Shown here: one piece after another, positions 15,160 to 24,214 of the stretch
Layout of the letters: each line of letters opens with the position of its first letter
Position numbering within the stretch: position 1 is the first letter of the stretch
Source of the DNA: JAADHX01 sp964569385
Lineage (GTDB): Bacteria > Actinomycetota > Acidimicrobiia > Acidimicrobiales > Poriferisodalaceae
DNA: 64,000 nt
NCBI GenBank assembly: GCA_964569385.1
Contig: CAZMUM010000028.1
Span: 1 to 64,000, forward strand
Direction of reading: 5' to 3'
Notes under the pieces: generated by a model
What the model was told of the DNA's origin: nothing
Database searches by the model: none
Seen by the model: the letters and a program-made list of their open reading frames with translations, nothing else
Made by a program: the position numbers and the translations under genes

Positions 15160-17406
15160 CTAGCGAGCCTCTTGGATTGCGGTCCAGACTCGCTCGGGAG
15201 TACACGGCATGTCGATGTGACGCACCCCGAGATGACTCACGGCGTCGACCACGGCGTTCTGCACCGCGGGCGTCGCGCCGATGGTGCCGGACTCGCCGAT
15301 GCCTTTGGCGCCGAGCGGGTTCATGAAAGTTGGGGTCTCCATCGGCACCCGTTCGAACATGGGTAACTCCATGGTGGACGGAATGGTGTAGTCGCCAAGG
15401 TTAGACGTGAGAGGGTTGCCGTCGTCGTCGTAAACGAACTCTTCTAGCAATGCTTGGGCTACCCCTTGGGCCAGCCCGCCATGGACCTGGCCAGCAACCA
15501 GCAACGGATTGAGCATCACGCCGGCGTCGTCGACCGCGATCATCCGATCGATGGTGACCATGCCCGTGTCGGTGTCGACCTCGGCTACGCAGACGTGGGC
15601 GCCGAACGGGAAGGTCGGACCGTCGGCTGAGAAGTCCGAAACGCCCATCAACGCGTTGTCCGATGCCCCAGCGATGGCGGCCCAATCGACCGATTTGGCT
15701 GGAGTGCCGGCCACGTGAAATACGCCCTCGGTGGTGTCGAGAACAATGTCGTCGACCGATGCCTCGAGCATGTCGGCGGCTTTGTCCTTGGCCAACTCGA
15801 CCAGCTTGATCGACGCATCTTGGATGGAAGAACCCGCGATCTGAAGTGAGCGCGAGCCGCCTGTCGTGCCGCCTTCGGCGACTACATCGGTGTCGCCGTG
15901 GAAAATCTCGATGTCGTCCATCGACAGGCCGGTCTGGTCCGAGATGAGCATGCCCCAGCTGGTGTAGTGGCCCTGACCGAATGGAGATGAGCCTGTCTTG
16001 GCCAGCACAGTTCCGTCGGGCTGGAGTTCGACGGTTCCGAACTCGCCGCCGCCACCAAAGGCGGTGATTTCAACGTATGCGGCCACGCCAATGCCAAGCT
16101 GAACTGTGTCGCCGGCCTCTCGGCGACGAGCCTGTTCGGTTCGGAGCTCAGCGTAGTTCGCCTGTTCGAGAGCGAGGTCGAGGGCCCGTTCGTAGTCGCC
16201 GACGTCGTAGACCGTTCCGACCGAAGTGGTGACGGCTTCGTCGAACTTAGGTAGGAAGTTCTTCCGTCGAACCTCAGCGGGATCCATGCCGATCTCAGCG
16301 GCAAACATGTCGACGGCCCGCTCAATCGCCGCTGCGGCTTCTGGTCTGCCCGCCCCTCGGTAGGCAGTGGTTGGGGTTGTGTTGGTGGCGAGCGATACCG
16401 ACGACACCCCGATGTTCGGTAGGTCGTACACCCCAGGGGCCATGGTCTGGGTCATGAATGGCAGTACTGCGCCCATACCCGGATAGGCCCCGCTGTCCTG
16501 GATGACGTGCAGTTGATAGGCGGTGATCTTGCCGTTGTTCGATCCACCGATCTTGACTGTTTGAATCTGGCCTCGACCGTGAGCAAGACCAACCATGTCG
16601 GCGCTGCGGGCCGCGTTCCAGCGCACTGGCCGACCGACCTCACGCGATAGGTGGCCAAGGATCGTCTCCTCGCCCGTCTGGCCAGCTTTGGCCCCGAAGC
16701 TGCCGCCTACGTTGCGGACCACGACTCGAACTTGGTCGTTTTCGAGGCCATACGCGGTGGCGAGGTGGTCGCGGGTTGGGTGGGCACCTTGGCAGCTCGA
16801 GTACTGCACGAGCCGCCCGTCTTCCCATGTTGCTGCCGAAATGCGTCCTTCGATGGGTGCCGGCGCTAGGCGTTGGTTAACAAGTCGTTGCTCGACCACT
16901 ACGTCGCATCCGTCGAAGTCTGCCGTTGTTCCGGTGCCGAGCCTGCCGACGACGTTGTCGGTGACCGCCTCGTGAATCGTCACGTCGGTGCTCTCGGCAT
17001 CTTCAGGCCTAACGACGGCGTCGAGAGGGTCGTAGTCGACAATGACGGTTTCGGCCGCGTCTTGGCCTTGGTAATACTCGTCGGTCACGATGGCCACGAT
17101 GGGTTCGCCGACATAACGAACCTTGCCGGTGGCCAGGTAGGGTCGCGGCATCTCCTGGCTCAACATGAACATAGGCGCCGGGTAGGTGTTGAACGGCAGA
17201 TCGGCCGCCGTCCAGACACCAAGAACGCCAGGCATTGATTTGGTCTCGCTGATGTCGATGTCTGCGAGGTCAGCATGGGCCATCGTCGACACAACAAACG
17301 TGACGTGGGCCGCGTCGGCCAGCTTGATGTCGTCGACGAACTGTCCGGCACCGGTCAAGAGATCTGGGTCTTCGGTCCGTACAACGCGGTTTCCAAGAAT
17401 GCTCAC
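15160..17406 (-). CDS. Molybdopterin-binding large subunit, xanthine dehydrogenase/CoxL form II family
   Basis: The 748-residue protein is a molybdenum hydroxylase large subunit, which hydroxylates a small substrate at a Mo-cytosine dinucleotide cofactor. It shows the N-terminal a/b hammerhead domain (LLTGAGQFVDDI), GGSFGAKAG, the active-loop signature AYRGAGRPE near 343-351 and the C-terminal LGAKGIGESGTIG. AYRGAGR is the form II signature; true CO dehydrogenase (form I) has AYRCSFR, so CO is unlikely to be the substrate. The usual medium FAD and small iron-sulfur subunit genes are not adjacent. GTG at 17406 was chosen because AGGGGG precedes it. The real substrate is unknown. Confidence 0.88.
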   Translation of the reverse strand: MSILGNRVVRTEDPDLLTGAGQFVDDIKLADAAHVTFVVSTMAHADLADIDISETKSMPGVLGVWTAADLPFNTYPAPMFMLSQEMPRPYLATGKVRYVGEPIVAIVTDEYYQGQDAAETVIVDYDPLDAVVRPEDAESTDVTIHEAVTDNVVGRLGTGTTADFDGCDVVVEQRLVNQRLAPAPIEGRISAATWEDGRLVQYSSCQGAHPTRDHLATAYGLENDQVRVVVRNVGGSFGAKAGQTGEETILGHLSREVGRPVRWNAARSADMVGLAHGRGQIQTVKIGGSNNGKITAYQLHVIQDSGAYPGMGAVLPFMTQTMAPGVYDLPNIGVSSVSLATNTTPTTAYRGAGRPEAAAAIERAVDMFAAEIGMDPAEVRRKNFLPKFDEAVTTSVGTVYDVGDYERALDLALEQANYAELRTEQARRREAGDTVQLGIGVAAYVEITAFGGGGEFGTVELQPDGTVLAKTGSSPFGQGHYTSWGMLISDQTGLSMDDIEIFHGDTDVVAEGGTTGGSRSLQIAGSSIQDASIKLVELAKDKAADMLEASVDDIVLDTTEGVFHVAGTPAKSVDWAAIAGASDNALMGVSDFSADGPTFPFGAHVCVAEVDTDTGMVTIDRMIAVDDAGVMLNPLLVAGQVHGGLAQGVAQALLEEFVYDDDGNPLTSNLGDYTIPSTMELPMFERVPMETPTFMNPLGAKGIGESGTIGATPAVQNAVVDAVSHLGVRHIDMPCTPERVWTAIQEAR

Positions 17407-17601
17407 GTGTTGTTCCCCCTGAGTTGTGTAACAACGAGATCCGAGGCTAACGCCCGGCGTCAACTCGTCCTACATTCGGGTTCGTTGGTGTCGCCCCAGT
17501 GGTCTAATGGCCCGAAGGCTTTGGGTGTGGTTCTTGCACCGTGGCGGTGGGTAATCGCGCCCGAAAGGTATTGGGTGGCAGACTGTGCGGCCGTGTTGAC
17601 C

Positions 17602-18231
17602 ATGAAGTTACGTTGCTTGTCGAACTTACGTTGTCCGTCGAGGTTGAGACGCCTGTTGAGAATCGCCGGTGTGGCGACTGCGATCGTCGTTGTGCTTGCG
17701 GCGTGTTCTGGCAGCGACGAGCAGCCGCAGACGAACCCGCCACCATCGGTGCTCAGCGCCCCTGCGGACTCCGTCGAGCTCGCGCCAGCCGACATCACGA
17801 TCGGCAGCGTCCAGATTGGCGAGGTAGCCACGTTTGCACCCGACGGTTGGGTCTTCGAGGAAGCGGTCGAGGGCTTCGTACCTCCCAACCCTGCCGATTG
17901 GGCGCCAGGAACTGCTTGGATCATCGCCGATCGGTGCGTCGACACCGCCTGTGAGCGGCTAAACGAATCTCAGTGGGAGGCAGCGACAGGTGTCATCTTC
18001 GACGAACACGTTGCCGAATCGGGGTCGATCGAGCGCGACGAACCATTCCTCGGCGGTCGGCTGGTCGATGCGAGGTTTGGATCCTCGGGAAGAAGCGTTG
18101 CGGTTGCTCGCTGGGTTCACGGCGAAGCTCGCTATTTATGGTGCGAAGTACGAGGCGACGATGTCGAGATTGACGCCTTAGCCGTTGCTCTGGAGTTTGC
18201 GTGCGAAAACACAAAGGCCTCACTCAACTAA
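17602..18231 (+). CDS. Predicted lipoprotein of unknown function
   Basis: A 209-residue exported protein. A basic stretch is followed by a hydrophobic segment (VATAIVVVLAAC) ending in the lipobox LAAC with the modified Cys35, then a Gln/Asn/Pro/Ser-rich linker. The mature domain starts near IGSVQIGEVATFAPDGWVFE and contains four cysteines (CVDTAC, WCEV, FACEN) that could form two disulfides outside the cell. No domain is recognised. The ATG at 17602 lacks a clear ribosome site and GTG at 17593 is an alternative. It converges with the MalQ-like gene; the 195 bases upstream to the CoxL-like gene hold no feature I can name. Confidence 0.75.
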   Translation: MKLRCLSNLRCPSRLRRLLRIAGVATAIVVVLAACSGSDEQPQTNPPPSVLSAPADSVELAPADITIGSVQIGEVATFAPDGWVFEEAVEGFVPPNPADWAPGTAWIIADRCVDTACERLNESQWEAATGVIFDEHVAESGSIERDEPFLGGRLVDARFGSSGRSVAVARWVHGEARYLWCEVRGDDVEIDALAVALEFACENTKASLN

Positions 18232-18247
18232 CCCGCTGCCGTTTCAC

Positions 18248-19981
18248 CTAGTCAGTTGGTTGTGTCCAGCACTCGACGAATGAGGTGAACCAGTCGCGGA
18301 GCCGCTCGTCGTCGAGAGCAGCGGTTACGCCTTTGGGATGTCGAACCCGCCATTGGGTCGTATCGCACTCTTGTGATGGCGTCGGCCCGAACCTTGCCAG
18401 GAGGTCGTCGAGATGCACCAAAGCAGCATCACCCGATGTGTGCACAGCATCGTCGATTGGTGCTCGTTCACTGCTTCGCCGGCCGTCGAGCAACGGTTGC
18501 ATCGCTCCTAGGTCGAGCATTTCGGCCCGAATGTGGGGCGGCGCCGAGCTGAGGTTGCCAGCGCTAACGATCGCGTTCGAGCGGTGGCATTCGAGACAAA
18601 CGATCGCGAGGAGTTCTTCTGCGGGCTGCTCGAGGTAGAGGCCTTCGGACGTCTCGGCACCGTCGGGAACCACCCAGCTTCGCCACAGGGCCGAGATCTG
18701 ATCGATCCGCAAGAACCCACCCTGAGCGTGGTGGCGCACCGCGGCAGCAAACGACCGGTGCCCGCGGCGTCTGTCGCGATCTGGCCGGACCGCCAGGTGG
18801 CCCCAGTCGATTCCTGGCGCGGTGTTGTCGATTGGTTCGTGAACGCGAGTGTGCGACATGTGTAGGCGTTGGTCGGCCCATACATCGAAACCGTTTGGAT
18901 GCGAACCAACTGGCAGCTCTAGCTGAAGCCGCTGGCCCCGGTCGCGTACTTCGTCGATGAGTCGTTCGATTTGGTTGAACGCTAACCATTGCCCGACCTG
19001 ATGCATTAGCTCGATATCGGCATCGACGGGTGCACTCGACAAGTCGCCATGCCGCCACGGCGCTGGCCATCGACGCCAGTCGCGCGACAGCGTCTCGCCA
19101 AGCGAGCGGAAGCGGGCGTAGCGGGCGACATCGGGGTTCGAAACAAGGAAACGATCGAGTTCGCCCCGCAGTGCTGGGTGATCGCGAACTAGCTTCGAAT
19201 AGGTAGTAAGAGATTGTCGTTGGCGACTCGCCACCTCGGGGTAGTCGACTAAACGTGGCGTCGACGTCGGCGGATCGATTACGACGTCGCCAAGTGCCTC
19301 GGCACCCGGAACAAGCGAGAGGTCGACGTGTAGTTCGTTCCACGCGGTGCGGGTAATGGGTGTGAACGGGCTGATGTCGATCGGCTTGTCGAGATAGACG
19401 GGGAGCAGTGGTGGGGTTGCCACGAACTCGCCACCCAGTTTGTGGATCGAGGTCGCTAGCTGTCCGAGCGCTGAAAAGTCGCCGACTCCGACATCAGCGA
19501 TACCCCGCAACGCAAAGGTCGAGGCGAACGCACCCCATAGACGAGGTGTCGGTTCTGGAAGTGATCTGGGCGCGCTGATGATGGTTGACAGGGCCTCGCG
19601 GCCAGCGACGCCCACCGACAACGTGTGCATACCGAACGGCAATGGTTCATCGAACGAAATCGTGGCGCCATCGGTCGTGGCGGCCAATGACGAGCCATCT
19701 TCGCTGACCAACACGGCTCCGTCGATGCGGCCGGCGATCTCGATGGGACCCATTCGACCATTCCAGGCCACAAGCACATCATCGACAGGTACCGGCCGTT
19801 TGATGAAGTCGAGAACGTCGCCGATGTCGCGTTCTGTCGAGATAGCGACTCCGATCAGATCCTCAAGAATGGCCGTCAGCACTTCGCGGCTCGGCGCTCC
19901 CGAACCAAGATTGAGACCAGCCTCGGTGGCAAGTTGACCGAGAGACGAGGCTGGATCTACAGCGCGAGATGCTTGTTCCAC
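18248..19981 (-). CDS. GH77 4-alpha-glucanotransferase-like protein lacking catalytic residues
   Basis: The 577-residue product follows the MalQ/amylomaltase fold: LWGAFASTFALRG with GVGDFSALGQLA near 155-175, PVYLDKPIDISPFTPITR, NPDVARYARFRSLGE, HPNGFDVWADQRLH and LRIDQISALW near 430. True MalQ moves maltooligosaccharide segments using a nucleophile Asp in LRID, an acid/base Glu in a (G/A)EDLG motif and an Asp in THDT. LRID is kept, but the EDLG position reads SAGNLSS and no HDT motif is visible (only HTSGDAALVHL). It may be a non-catalytic carbohydrate binder or a changed enzyme. The start is GTG at 19981 with only a weak ribosome site. It stands alone, without other glycogen genes. Confidence 0.7.
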   Translation of the reverse strand: MEQASRAVDPASSLGQLATEAGLNLGSGAPSREVLTAILEDLIGVAISTERDIGDVLDFIKRPVPVDDVLVAWNGRMGPIEIAGRIDGAVLVSEDGSSLAATTDGATISFDEPLPFGMHTLSVGVAGREALSTIISAPRSLPEPTPRLWGAFASTFALRGIADVGVGDFSALGQLATSIHKLGGEFVATPPLLPVYLDKPIDISPFTPITRTAWNELHVDLSLVPGAEALGDVVIDPPTSTPRLVDYPEVASRQRQSLTTYSKLVRDHPALRGELDRFLVSNPDVARYARFRSLGETLSRDWRRWPAPWRHGDLSSAPVDADIELMHQVGQWLAFNQIERLIDEVRDRGQRLQLELPVGSHPNGFDVWADQRLHMSHTRVHEPIDNTAPGIDWGHLAVRPDRDRRRGHRSFAAAVRHHAQGGFLRIDQISALWRSWVVPDGAETSEGLYLEQPAEELLAIVCLECHRSNAIVSAGNLSSAPPHIRAEMLDLGAMQPLLDGRRSSERAPIDDAVHTSGDAALVHLDDLLARFGPTPSQECDTTQWRVRHPKGVTAALDDERLRDWFTSFVECWTQPTD

Positions 19982-20068
19982 TGCTGTCGAAGGTACGCCA
20001 CTCCCAGCATGCGGACCTCTTCGCGCCCCAGTAGCAGGTCTTGTGGGTTCCTCGCATAAGCTGGTTAG

Positions 20069-20323
20069 ATGCCCACCGAGCTAGCTCCCGGTACCTCGAC
20101 CATCATTGAGGAAACCACCGAACATCAGCTAGATGAACCGGGCGATCACGATCGTTTCGCCCACTACGTTCCGAAGGCGGAGATGACCAAAGCCATGGTC
20201 ACGGGCGTTCCGTGTATTGCGTTGTGTGGCAAGAAGTGGGTGCCGTCACGATCGCCGGAGAAGTATCCGGTGTGCCCCGATTGCAAGAAGATCTACGACG
20301 CCCGCGCCAAGATGGGCTTCTAA
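20069..20323 (+). CDS. DUF3039 family protein
   Basis: An 84-residue protein. The segment DHDRFAHYVPKAEMTKAMVTG, then CIALCGKKWVPSRSPEKYP and CPDCKKIY, is the DUF3039 signature found widely in Actinomycetota. Cys residues in ALCG and CPDC may form a zinc site. The function is unknown. The start is ATG; the gene ends two bases before the stop of the convergent desaturase gene. Length is typical of the family. Confidence 0.88.
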   Translation: MPTELAPGTSTIIEETTEHQLDEPGDHDRFAHYVPKAEMTKAMVTGVPCIALCGKKWVPSRSPEKYPVCPDCKKIYDARAKMGF

Positions 20324-20324
20324 G

Positions 20325-21257
20325 CTAAGACGCATGAGCTGGCCCGTGTTCGCGAGCTTTAGCAGCTTGGCGTTCTGTCCGAACCTTGGTTCGTTCGCTG
20401 ATCTTTGCCAGTCTCTCGATGAACGTCATTAGTCGTTCGCGTGACTCTTCGGCTTCGCCGCTAAGCCCCTCGATGTCGGTGAGGCCGTAATGGTTTAGGA
20501 CGAGTGGAGCAATGATGTTGTCGTAGTGAATTGCGATGTCGTAGATTCCGGCCTTGGCCACAGAAGCAGCGTGTTTCTTGAAGTCGACGATGCCCACGCC
20601 AGGCATGGCGAAGTTGGTTAGCTCGTCTTCGAGGGCCATGACAAACCCGCTCGGATCCATCTCGCGAGCGGCCATTGCTAGATCCCGGTAGAAGATGTGG
20701 TGGAAGTTCTCGTCCATGGCGACGCGTTTCATCAACCTCTCACCAACTGGGTCGGGAAGTTGTTTGCCGGTGTTTCGGTGCGATATACGGGTGGCCAACT
20801 CCTGGATCGAGACGTACACGATCGCGTGCATGGCCGTTGCCGGATTTGGCACCTCGCCAAGTGAGACTTGGGCCATCCGGGCTCGCTCAAGCTTGACCGG
20901 ATCGACAGCTCGGGTAACTGTCAGGTAATCGCGAATGACGATGAGATGGCGACCCTCTTCGGCTGTCCAGCGGTGAGACCAGTCGGCCCATGGACCGTTG
21001 GGGCCGAACGTCGACTTGATGGTGTGGAAGTAGTGAGGCAGGTTGTCTTCGGTGAGCATGTTGAGGAACAACGACGACCGAACGCCGTCGGGGATCTCAA
21101 ACTCACGGGGATCCCACTCCTCGTCGGTTGCGAAGTCGCGACCACGGCTCCACGGCACGTACTCATGCGGGAACCACTCTTTGACCGAGGCCACGTGCCG
21201 GTCGATCAGCGTCGCGACGGTCGGTTCGAGTTCTGTTACTAGCGAAGTTTCATCCAC
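20325..21257 (-). CDS. Acyl-[acyl-carrier-protein] desaturase
   Basis: Soluble di-iron enzyme that introduces a double bond into acyl-ACP or acyl-CoA chains, controlling membrane fluidity. In the 310-residue product the first iron-binding pair is TAEEGRH near 99-105 and the second is MDENFHH near 178-184, both matching the E-x-x-H pattern of the stearoyl-ACP desaturase family. YFHTIKSTFGPNGPWADWSH and YVSIQELATRISHRNTGK are further conserved stretches. Length fits actinobacterial DesA-type proteins. It is divergent from the MpaB-type oxygenase, with about 20 bases between starts as annotated, so one or both starts may lie further in. Electron-donor genes are not seen. Confidence 0.9.
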   Translation of the reverse strand: MDETSLVTELEPTVATLIDRHVASVKEWFPHEYVPWSRGRDFATDEEWDPREFEIPDGVRSSLFLNMLTEDNLPHYFHTIKSTFGPNGPWADWSHRWTAEEGRHLIVIRDYLTVTRAVDPVKLERARMAQVSLGEVPNPATAMHAIVYVSIQELATRISHRNTGKQLPDPVGERLMKRVAMDENFHHIFYRDLAMAAREMDPSGFVMALEDELTNFAMPGVGIVDFKKHAASVAKAGIYDIAIHYDNIIAPLVLNHYGLTDIEGLSGEAEESRERLMTFIERLAKISERTKVRTERQAAKAREHGPAHAS

Positions 21258-21277
21258 AAGAGTCTGACCTGTCGTCC

Positions 21278-22297
21278 ATGCGAGTGGTTACCTATGTGCT
21301 CGACTACCCGCCTACGCTGGCGGTTGTGACGTCGACGCGATCCCTCGTCAATGCCGTTCCCGGGTCGGGTCGGGTTCGAGATCAGATAGCGAACGCGGTC
21401 AGGGGACTACTCAGCGGAGGCCCGAATTCGGCCGCTTCATCTCAAGAGAACGGTTCTCGTCGTACCGCCAGCCCCGTCGGCGCCGACATTACCGAACCTG
21501 CCGGCGACCCTGGTCTGTTCGGGCCAGACTCCATCGCTTGGCGAATCGGTCAGGATCCGGCGGCATTGCTTGGTGGTATTAGGGCGCTTCTTCTCCAGAC
21601 GGTGCATCCGTTGGCCATGGCCGGTGTAGCCGAACACTCCGACTATCGCCACGATCCGTGGGGCCGGTTGCAGCGCACGGCTCAGTACGTCGCCGTTACC
21701 ACGTTCGGGTCCACCGACGCGGCGCATCGCACCATCGACATGGTTAAGGCCGTTCACTCGAGGGTTGTTGGTGTTGCTCCTGATGGTCGCCACTATTCGG
21801 CCCAAGATCCGGCCCTGCTTACCTGGGTGCACACGACCGAGATTGACAGCTTCCTCACCGCGGTTCGAGAATACGGATCGATCGAACTCACCGATGCTGA
21901 AGCCGATCAGTACGTTGCCGAGATGGCGGGGCTTGGTCGGCTGATGGGTGGCACCGATGTGCCGGAATCGGTCGACGAGATCTCTGAGTACTACAAGATG
22001 ATGAGGCCGGTGCTGTTGGGGTCACCACAGGCCAGAGGAGCAGCTCGGTTTTTGATGTGGCCGCCCGTTTCGCTTCCGATACGTCCCGCTTACGGTGTGG
22101 TTGCGGCCGCCGCGGTAGCCACGTTGCCGAATTTTGTGCGTAAGGAGTTGTGGCTGCCGCAAACTGCAAAGTTGGACAAACTGCTGACGAAACCGGCAGG
22201 AAAGTTGGTTGCCGACGTACTCGGCTGGTCGCTTGGAGACTCACCCATGGCAGCCGCGGCACACACTAGAGCGTCGGCGGAAGCTCCAACCCCTTAG
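21278..22297 (+). CDS. DUF2236/MpaB-type oxygenase family protein
   Basis: The core starts at about residue 78 with LFGPDSIAWRIGQDPAALLG, followed by LLLQTVHPLAMAGVAEHSDY, DPWGRLQRTAQYVAVTTFG and LLTWVHTTEIDSFL. These are landmarks of DUF2236, the family of mycophenolic-acid enzyme MpaB and the rubber oxygenase Lcp, which bind haem b or act as oxygenases. The conserved His residues (HP, HS, VH) are present. The first 75 residues are variable and the start is uncertain; the 339-residue form from ATG 21278 is given. It sits next to a fatty-acid desaturase, which fits a lipid-oxidation theme, but the substrate is unknown. Confidence 0.85.
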   Translation: MRVVTYVLDYPPTLAVVTSTRSLVNAVPGSGRVRDQIANAVRGLLSGGPNSAASSQENGSRRTASPVGADITEPAGDPGLFGPDSIAWRIGQDPAALLGGIRALLLQTVHPLAMAGVAEHSDYRHDPWGRLQRTAQYVAVTTFGSTDAAHRTIDMVKAVHSRVVGVAPDGRHYSAQDPALLTWVHTTEIDSFLTAVREYGSIELTDAEADQYVAEMAGLGRLMGGTDVPESVDEISEYYKMMRPVLLGSPQARGAARFLMWPPVSLPIRPAYGVVAAAAVATLPNFVRKELWLPQTAKLDKLLTKPAGKLVADVLGWSLGDSPMAAAAHTRASAEAPTP

Positions 22298-22372
22298 CTG
22301 CGGCGACACCATCGAGTAATAAGCCGTTGCCTGGCCGGGAAGACCGGCAGCAACTACAGGGTTCACCACCCG

Positions 22373-23137
22373 ATGGAAATCGAGACGATTACTCTCTTCA
22401 GCTATTTTCTCGCGTTTGGCGCAGGAATCATTTCGTTCCTATCGCCGTGCGTGTTGCCCATCGTGCCTGGATACATATCCATAGTCACTGGCCTGTCTGC
22501 CGCCGAGCTCCAGGAGGGCGGCCGAAAACACACCTTGGCCATCACCAGAGACACCGGCTTGTTTGTGACCGGGTTCACGATTGTGTTTGTGCTGTTAGGC
22601 CTTTCGGCCAGCTCGATCGGAAGCTTCCTGTTTGACAATCAGCCGATTCTGACCCGCATTTCGGGCGGGTTGATGGTGCTAATGGCTGGTTTCATGATGG
22701 GCTCGATCTTCCTTCAGGCACCGTGGTTGTACCAGGAGGCCAGGTTCCATCCGCAGCTCGGCAAGTTCGGCAAGGCTGCTCCAGTTGTGGCCGGTTCGGC
22801 ATTCGGGTTTGGCTGGACGCCATGTATTGGGCCAGTTCTCGCTTCGATCCTCGGAATCGCTGCTGCTTCTGGCCAGGTGTACCAGGGTGCGTTGTTGCTG
22901 TTCGTCTACTCGCTTGGACTCGGCGTTCCGTTCCTTGTGACGGGGTTGGCTTTCGGCAAGCTGACGGGCGCGTTTACGTGGATTAAAATCCACTTCACCG
23001 CAGTCGTGATCGTCTCAGCGACGATGCTCGGCGCGTTTGGTGTGATCTTGATGCTGAACCAGCTGGTCTGGCTCACTGCGAAGCTGACGGAGTTAATGAT
23101 CGACGTCGGGCTTGGCCGTCTGGTCGAGCTCGGTTAA
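22373..23137 (+). CDS. ccdA: Cytochrome c biogenesis/thiol transport protein CcdA
   Basis: Polytopic membrane protein that carries reducing equivalents from cytoplasmic thioredoxin to extracytoplasmic thiol proteins. The 254-residue product has about six helices and the two redox motifs LSPCVLPIVPGY (Cys26) and GWTPCIGPVL near 147-153, whose cysteines form the transfer pair. It is followed 29 bases later by a TlpA-like thioredoxin and then a mycoredoxin, forming a thiol-redox cluster. No ResB/ResC (haem handling) genes follow, so it may serve general disulfide reduction and not only cytochrome c maturation. A CGAACGTTCG palindrome lies in the gap to the next gene. Confidence 0.92.
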   Translation: MEIETITLFSYFLAFGAGIISFLSPCVLPIVPGYISIVTGLSAAELQEGGRKHTLAITRDTGLFVTGFTIVFVLLGLSASSIGSFLFDNQPILTRISGGLMVLMAGFMMGSIFLQAPWLYQEARFHPQLGKFGKAAPVVAGSAFGFGWTPCIGPVLASILGIAAASGQVYQGALLLFVYSLGLGVPFLVTGLAFGKLTGAFTWIKIHFTAVVIVSATMLGAFGVILMLNQLVWLTAKLTELMIDVGLGRLVELG

Positions 23138-23166
23138 CAACTCGAACGTTCGGACACGAGGTTGGA

Positions 23167-23844
23167 ATGGCCAAAAAAAAGAAGAAGACAAGTAGGACGC
23201 CTAATCAGGGGTCGCGCAAGCCGGCATCCAAAGTTGGTTCGTCAGCGGACAGCGCCAAGACGGCCCCAAAGGGTCGAGCAACAGTTTCGCCTCGCGAAGG
23301 TCGGTCGGGGCAAAATCTCAAGAACAAGAGCAGTTGGCTCGTTCTGATCGCCGGTATTGCTGGCGTGGTTGGCGTGATTGGAATCATCGTCTGGCAGGGG
23401 ATCGCCGACAACAACGCCGGCACTGCCGATGTCAACGATTGGACTCTTCCAGGGCTCGACGGCGCCGAAGATGTGTCTCTTTCGGACCTTAGAGGCAAGC
23501 CGGTTGTGCTCAACTTCTTTGCTTCGTGGTGTACAGCGTGTGAAGCCGAGTTGCCTGAGTTCAACGCGATGGCCGACATCCATGGCGATGAGGTTGAGTT
23601 CATCTTCGTGAACTCACAAGAGAACGGCGATTGGCGTCGGATGGCCAACAACGGCGGCATCGACGACAACGTACTCGTGCGCGATTTCGGAGCAGGCGAC
23701 CGGGCCATGCATCGTGCGTTGGGCGGTCGAGGTATGCCGATTACAGCGTTCTACGATGCCGATGGAACACTTCGAGAGGTAAGTACCGGCGCTCTTGTTG
23801 GTGGGGCGCTCGAAGAAATGCTTCAACGATTCGGATACATCTAG
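23167..23844 (+). CDS. Membrane-anchored TlpA/ResA-like thioredoxin
   Basis: The 225-residue protein has a very basic N-terminus (MAKKKKKTSR), one transmembrane helix at about 56-77 and an extracytoplasmic thioredoxin domain. The active site is WCTAC at 121-125 and the cis-proline is in GMPITAF near 190. It probably receives electrons from CcdA, encoded just upstream, and reduces disulfides outside the membrane. The start region contains a run of eight A bases in the first codons, a possible slippage site. A mycoredoxin gene follows 36 bases later. Confidence 0.9.
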   Translation: MAKKKKKTSRTPNQGSRKPASKVGSSADSAKTAPKGRATVSPREGRSGQNLKNKSSWLVLIAGIAGVVGVIGIIVWQGIADNNAGTADVNDWTLPGLDGAEDVSLSDLRGKPVVLNFFASWCTACEAELPEFNAMADIHGDEVEFIFVNSQENGDWRRMANNGGIDDNVLVRDFGAGDRAMHRALGGRGMPITAFYDADGTLREVSTGALVGGALEEMLQRFGYI

Positions 23845-23880
23845 GTCAACAGCGCAGTTCTCACGGCGCGAGGAGCATCA

Positions 23881-24156
23881 ATGAGCAAGCAAAAACCGAA
23901 CAGCATCGAGCTGTATTGGCGACCGGGCTGTGGATTCTGCATGGGGCTCGAGCATGGACTCGCTAAGCACGAAGGTTTGCCCATAAATCGTCACAACATT
24001 TGGGACGATCCCAAGGCCGCCGCTTTCGTGCGTGAGCACTCCAATGGCAACGAGGTCGTCCCTACGGTTCGTGTGGGCGAGACGGTCTTGGTTAACCCGA
24101 CCACCAAGCAGGTTCTCGCCGCGGTGGCGAAGGAGATGCCGGAAGCTCTTTCATAA
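23881..24156 (+). CDS. Mycoredoxin/glutaredoxin-like protein
   Basis: A 91-residue glutaredoxin-fold protein with the redox pair Cys17-Gly-Phe-Cys20 in WRPGCGFCMGL, the conserved NEVVPTVRVG (TVP-like loop) and a C-terminal helix. This is the actinobacterial mycoredoxin pattern, in which mixed disulfides with mycothiol are reduced. It follows CcdA and a TlpA-like protein, so the three genes form a likely thiol-redox unit with members inside and outside the membrane. Use of mycothiol is inferred from the family; no mycothiol synthesis gene is in the window. Confidence 0.88.
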   Translation: MSKQKPNSIELYWRPGCGFCMGLEHGLAKHEGLPINRHNIWDDPKAAAFVREHSNGNEVVPTVRVGETVLVNPTTKQVLAAVAKEMPEALS

Positions 24157-24214
24157 GGTTTGGCACACAACCTCAGAAGACCTTTTCGAGCGCTAGTACC
24201 CCTAGGTTGAGGAG

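Noticed and set aside
17460..17600. Possible tRNA around CAGTGGTCTAATGGCCCG
   Set aside because: The D-arm-like string is not followed by a plausible anticodon arm, T-arm or acceptor pairing.
23146..23155. CGAACGTTCG between ccdA and the TlpA gene as an SOS box
   Set aside because: The half-sites have no four-base spacer, so it does not match the LexA operator.
23205..23708. Minus-strand open frame of 167 codons opposite the TlpA-like gene
   Set aside because: It lies wholly within a well-supported thioredoxin gene and shows only the composition bias expected of an antisense frame.
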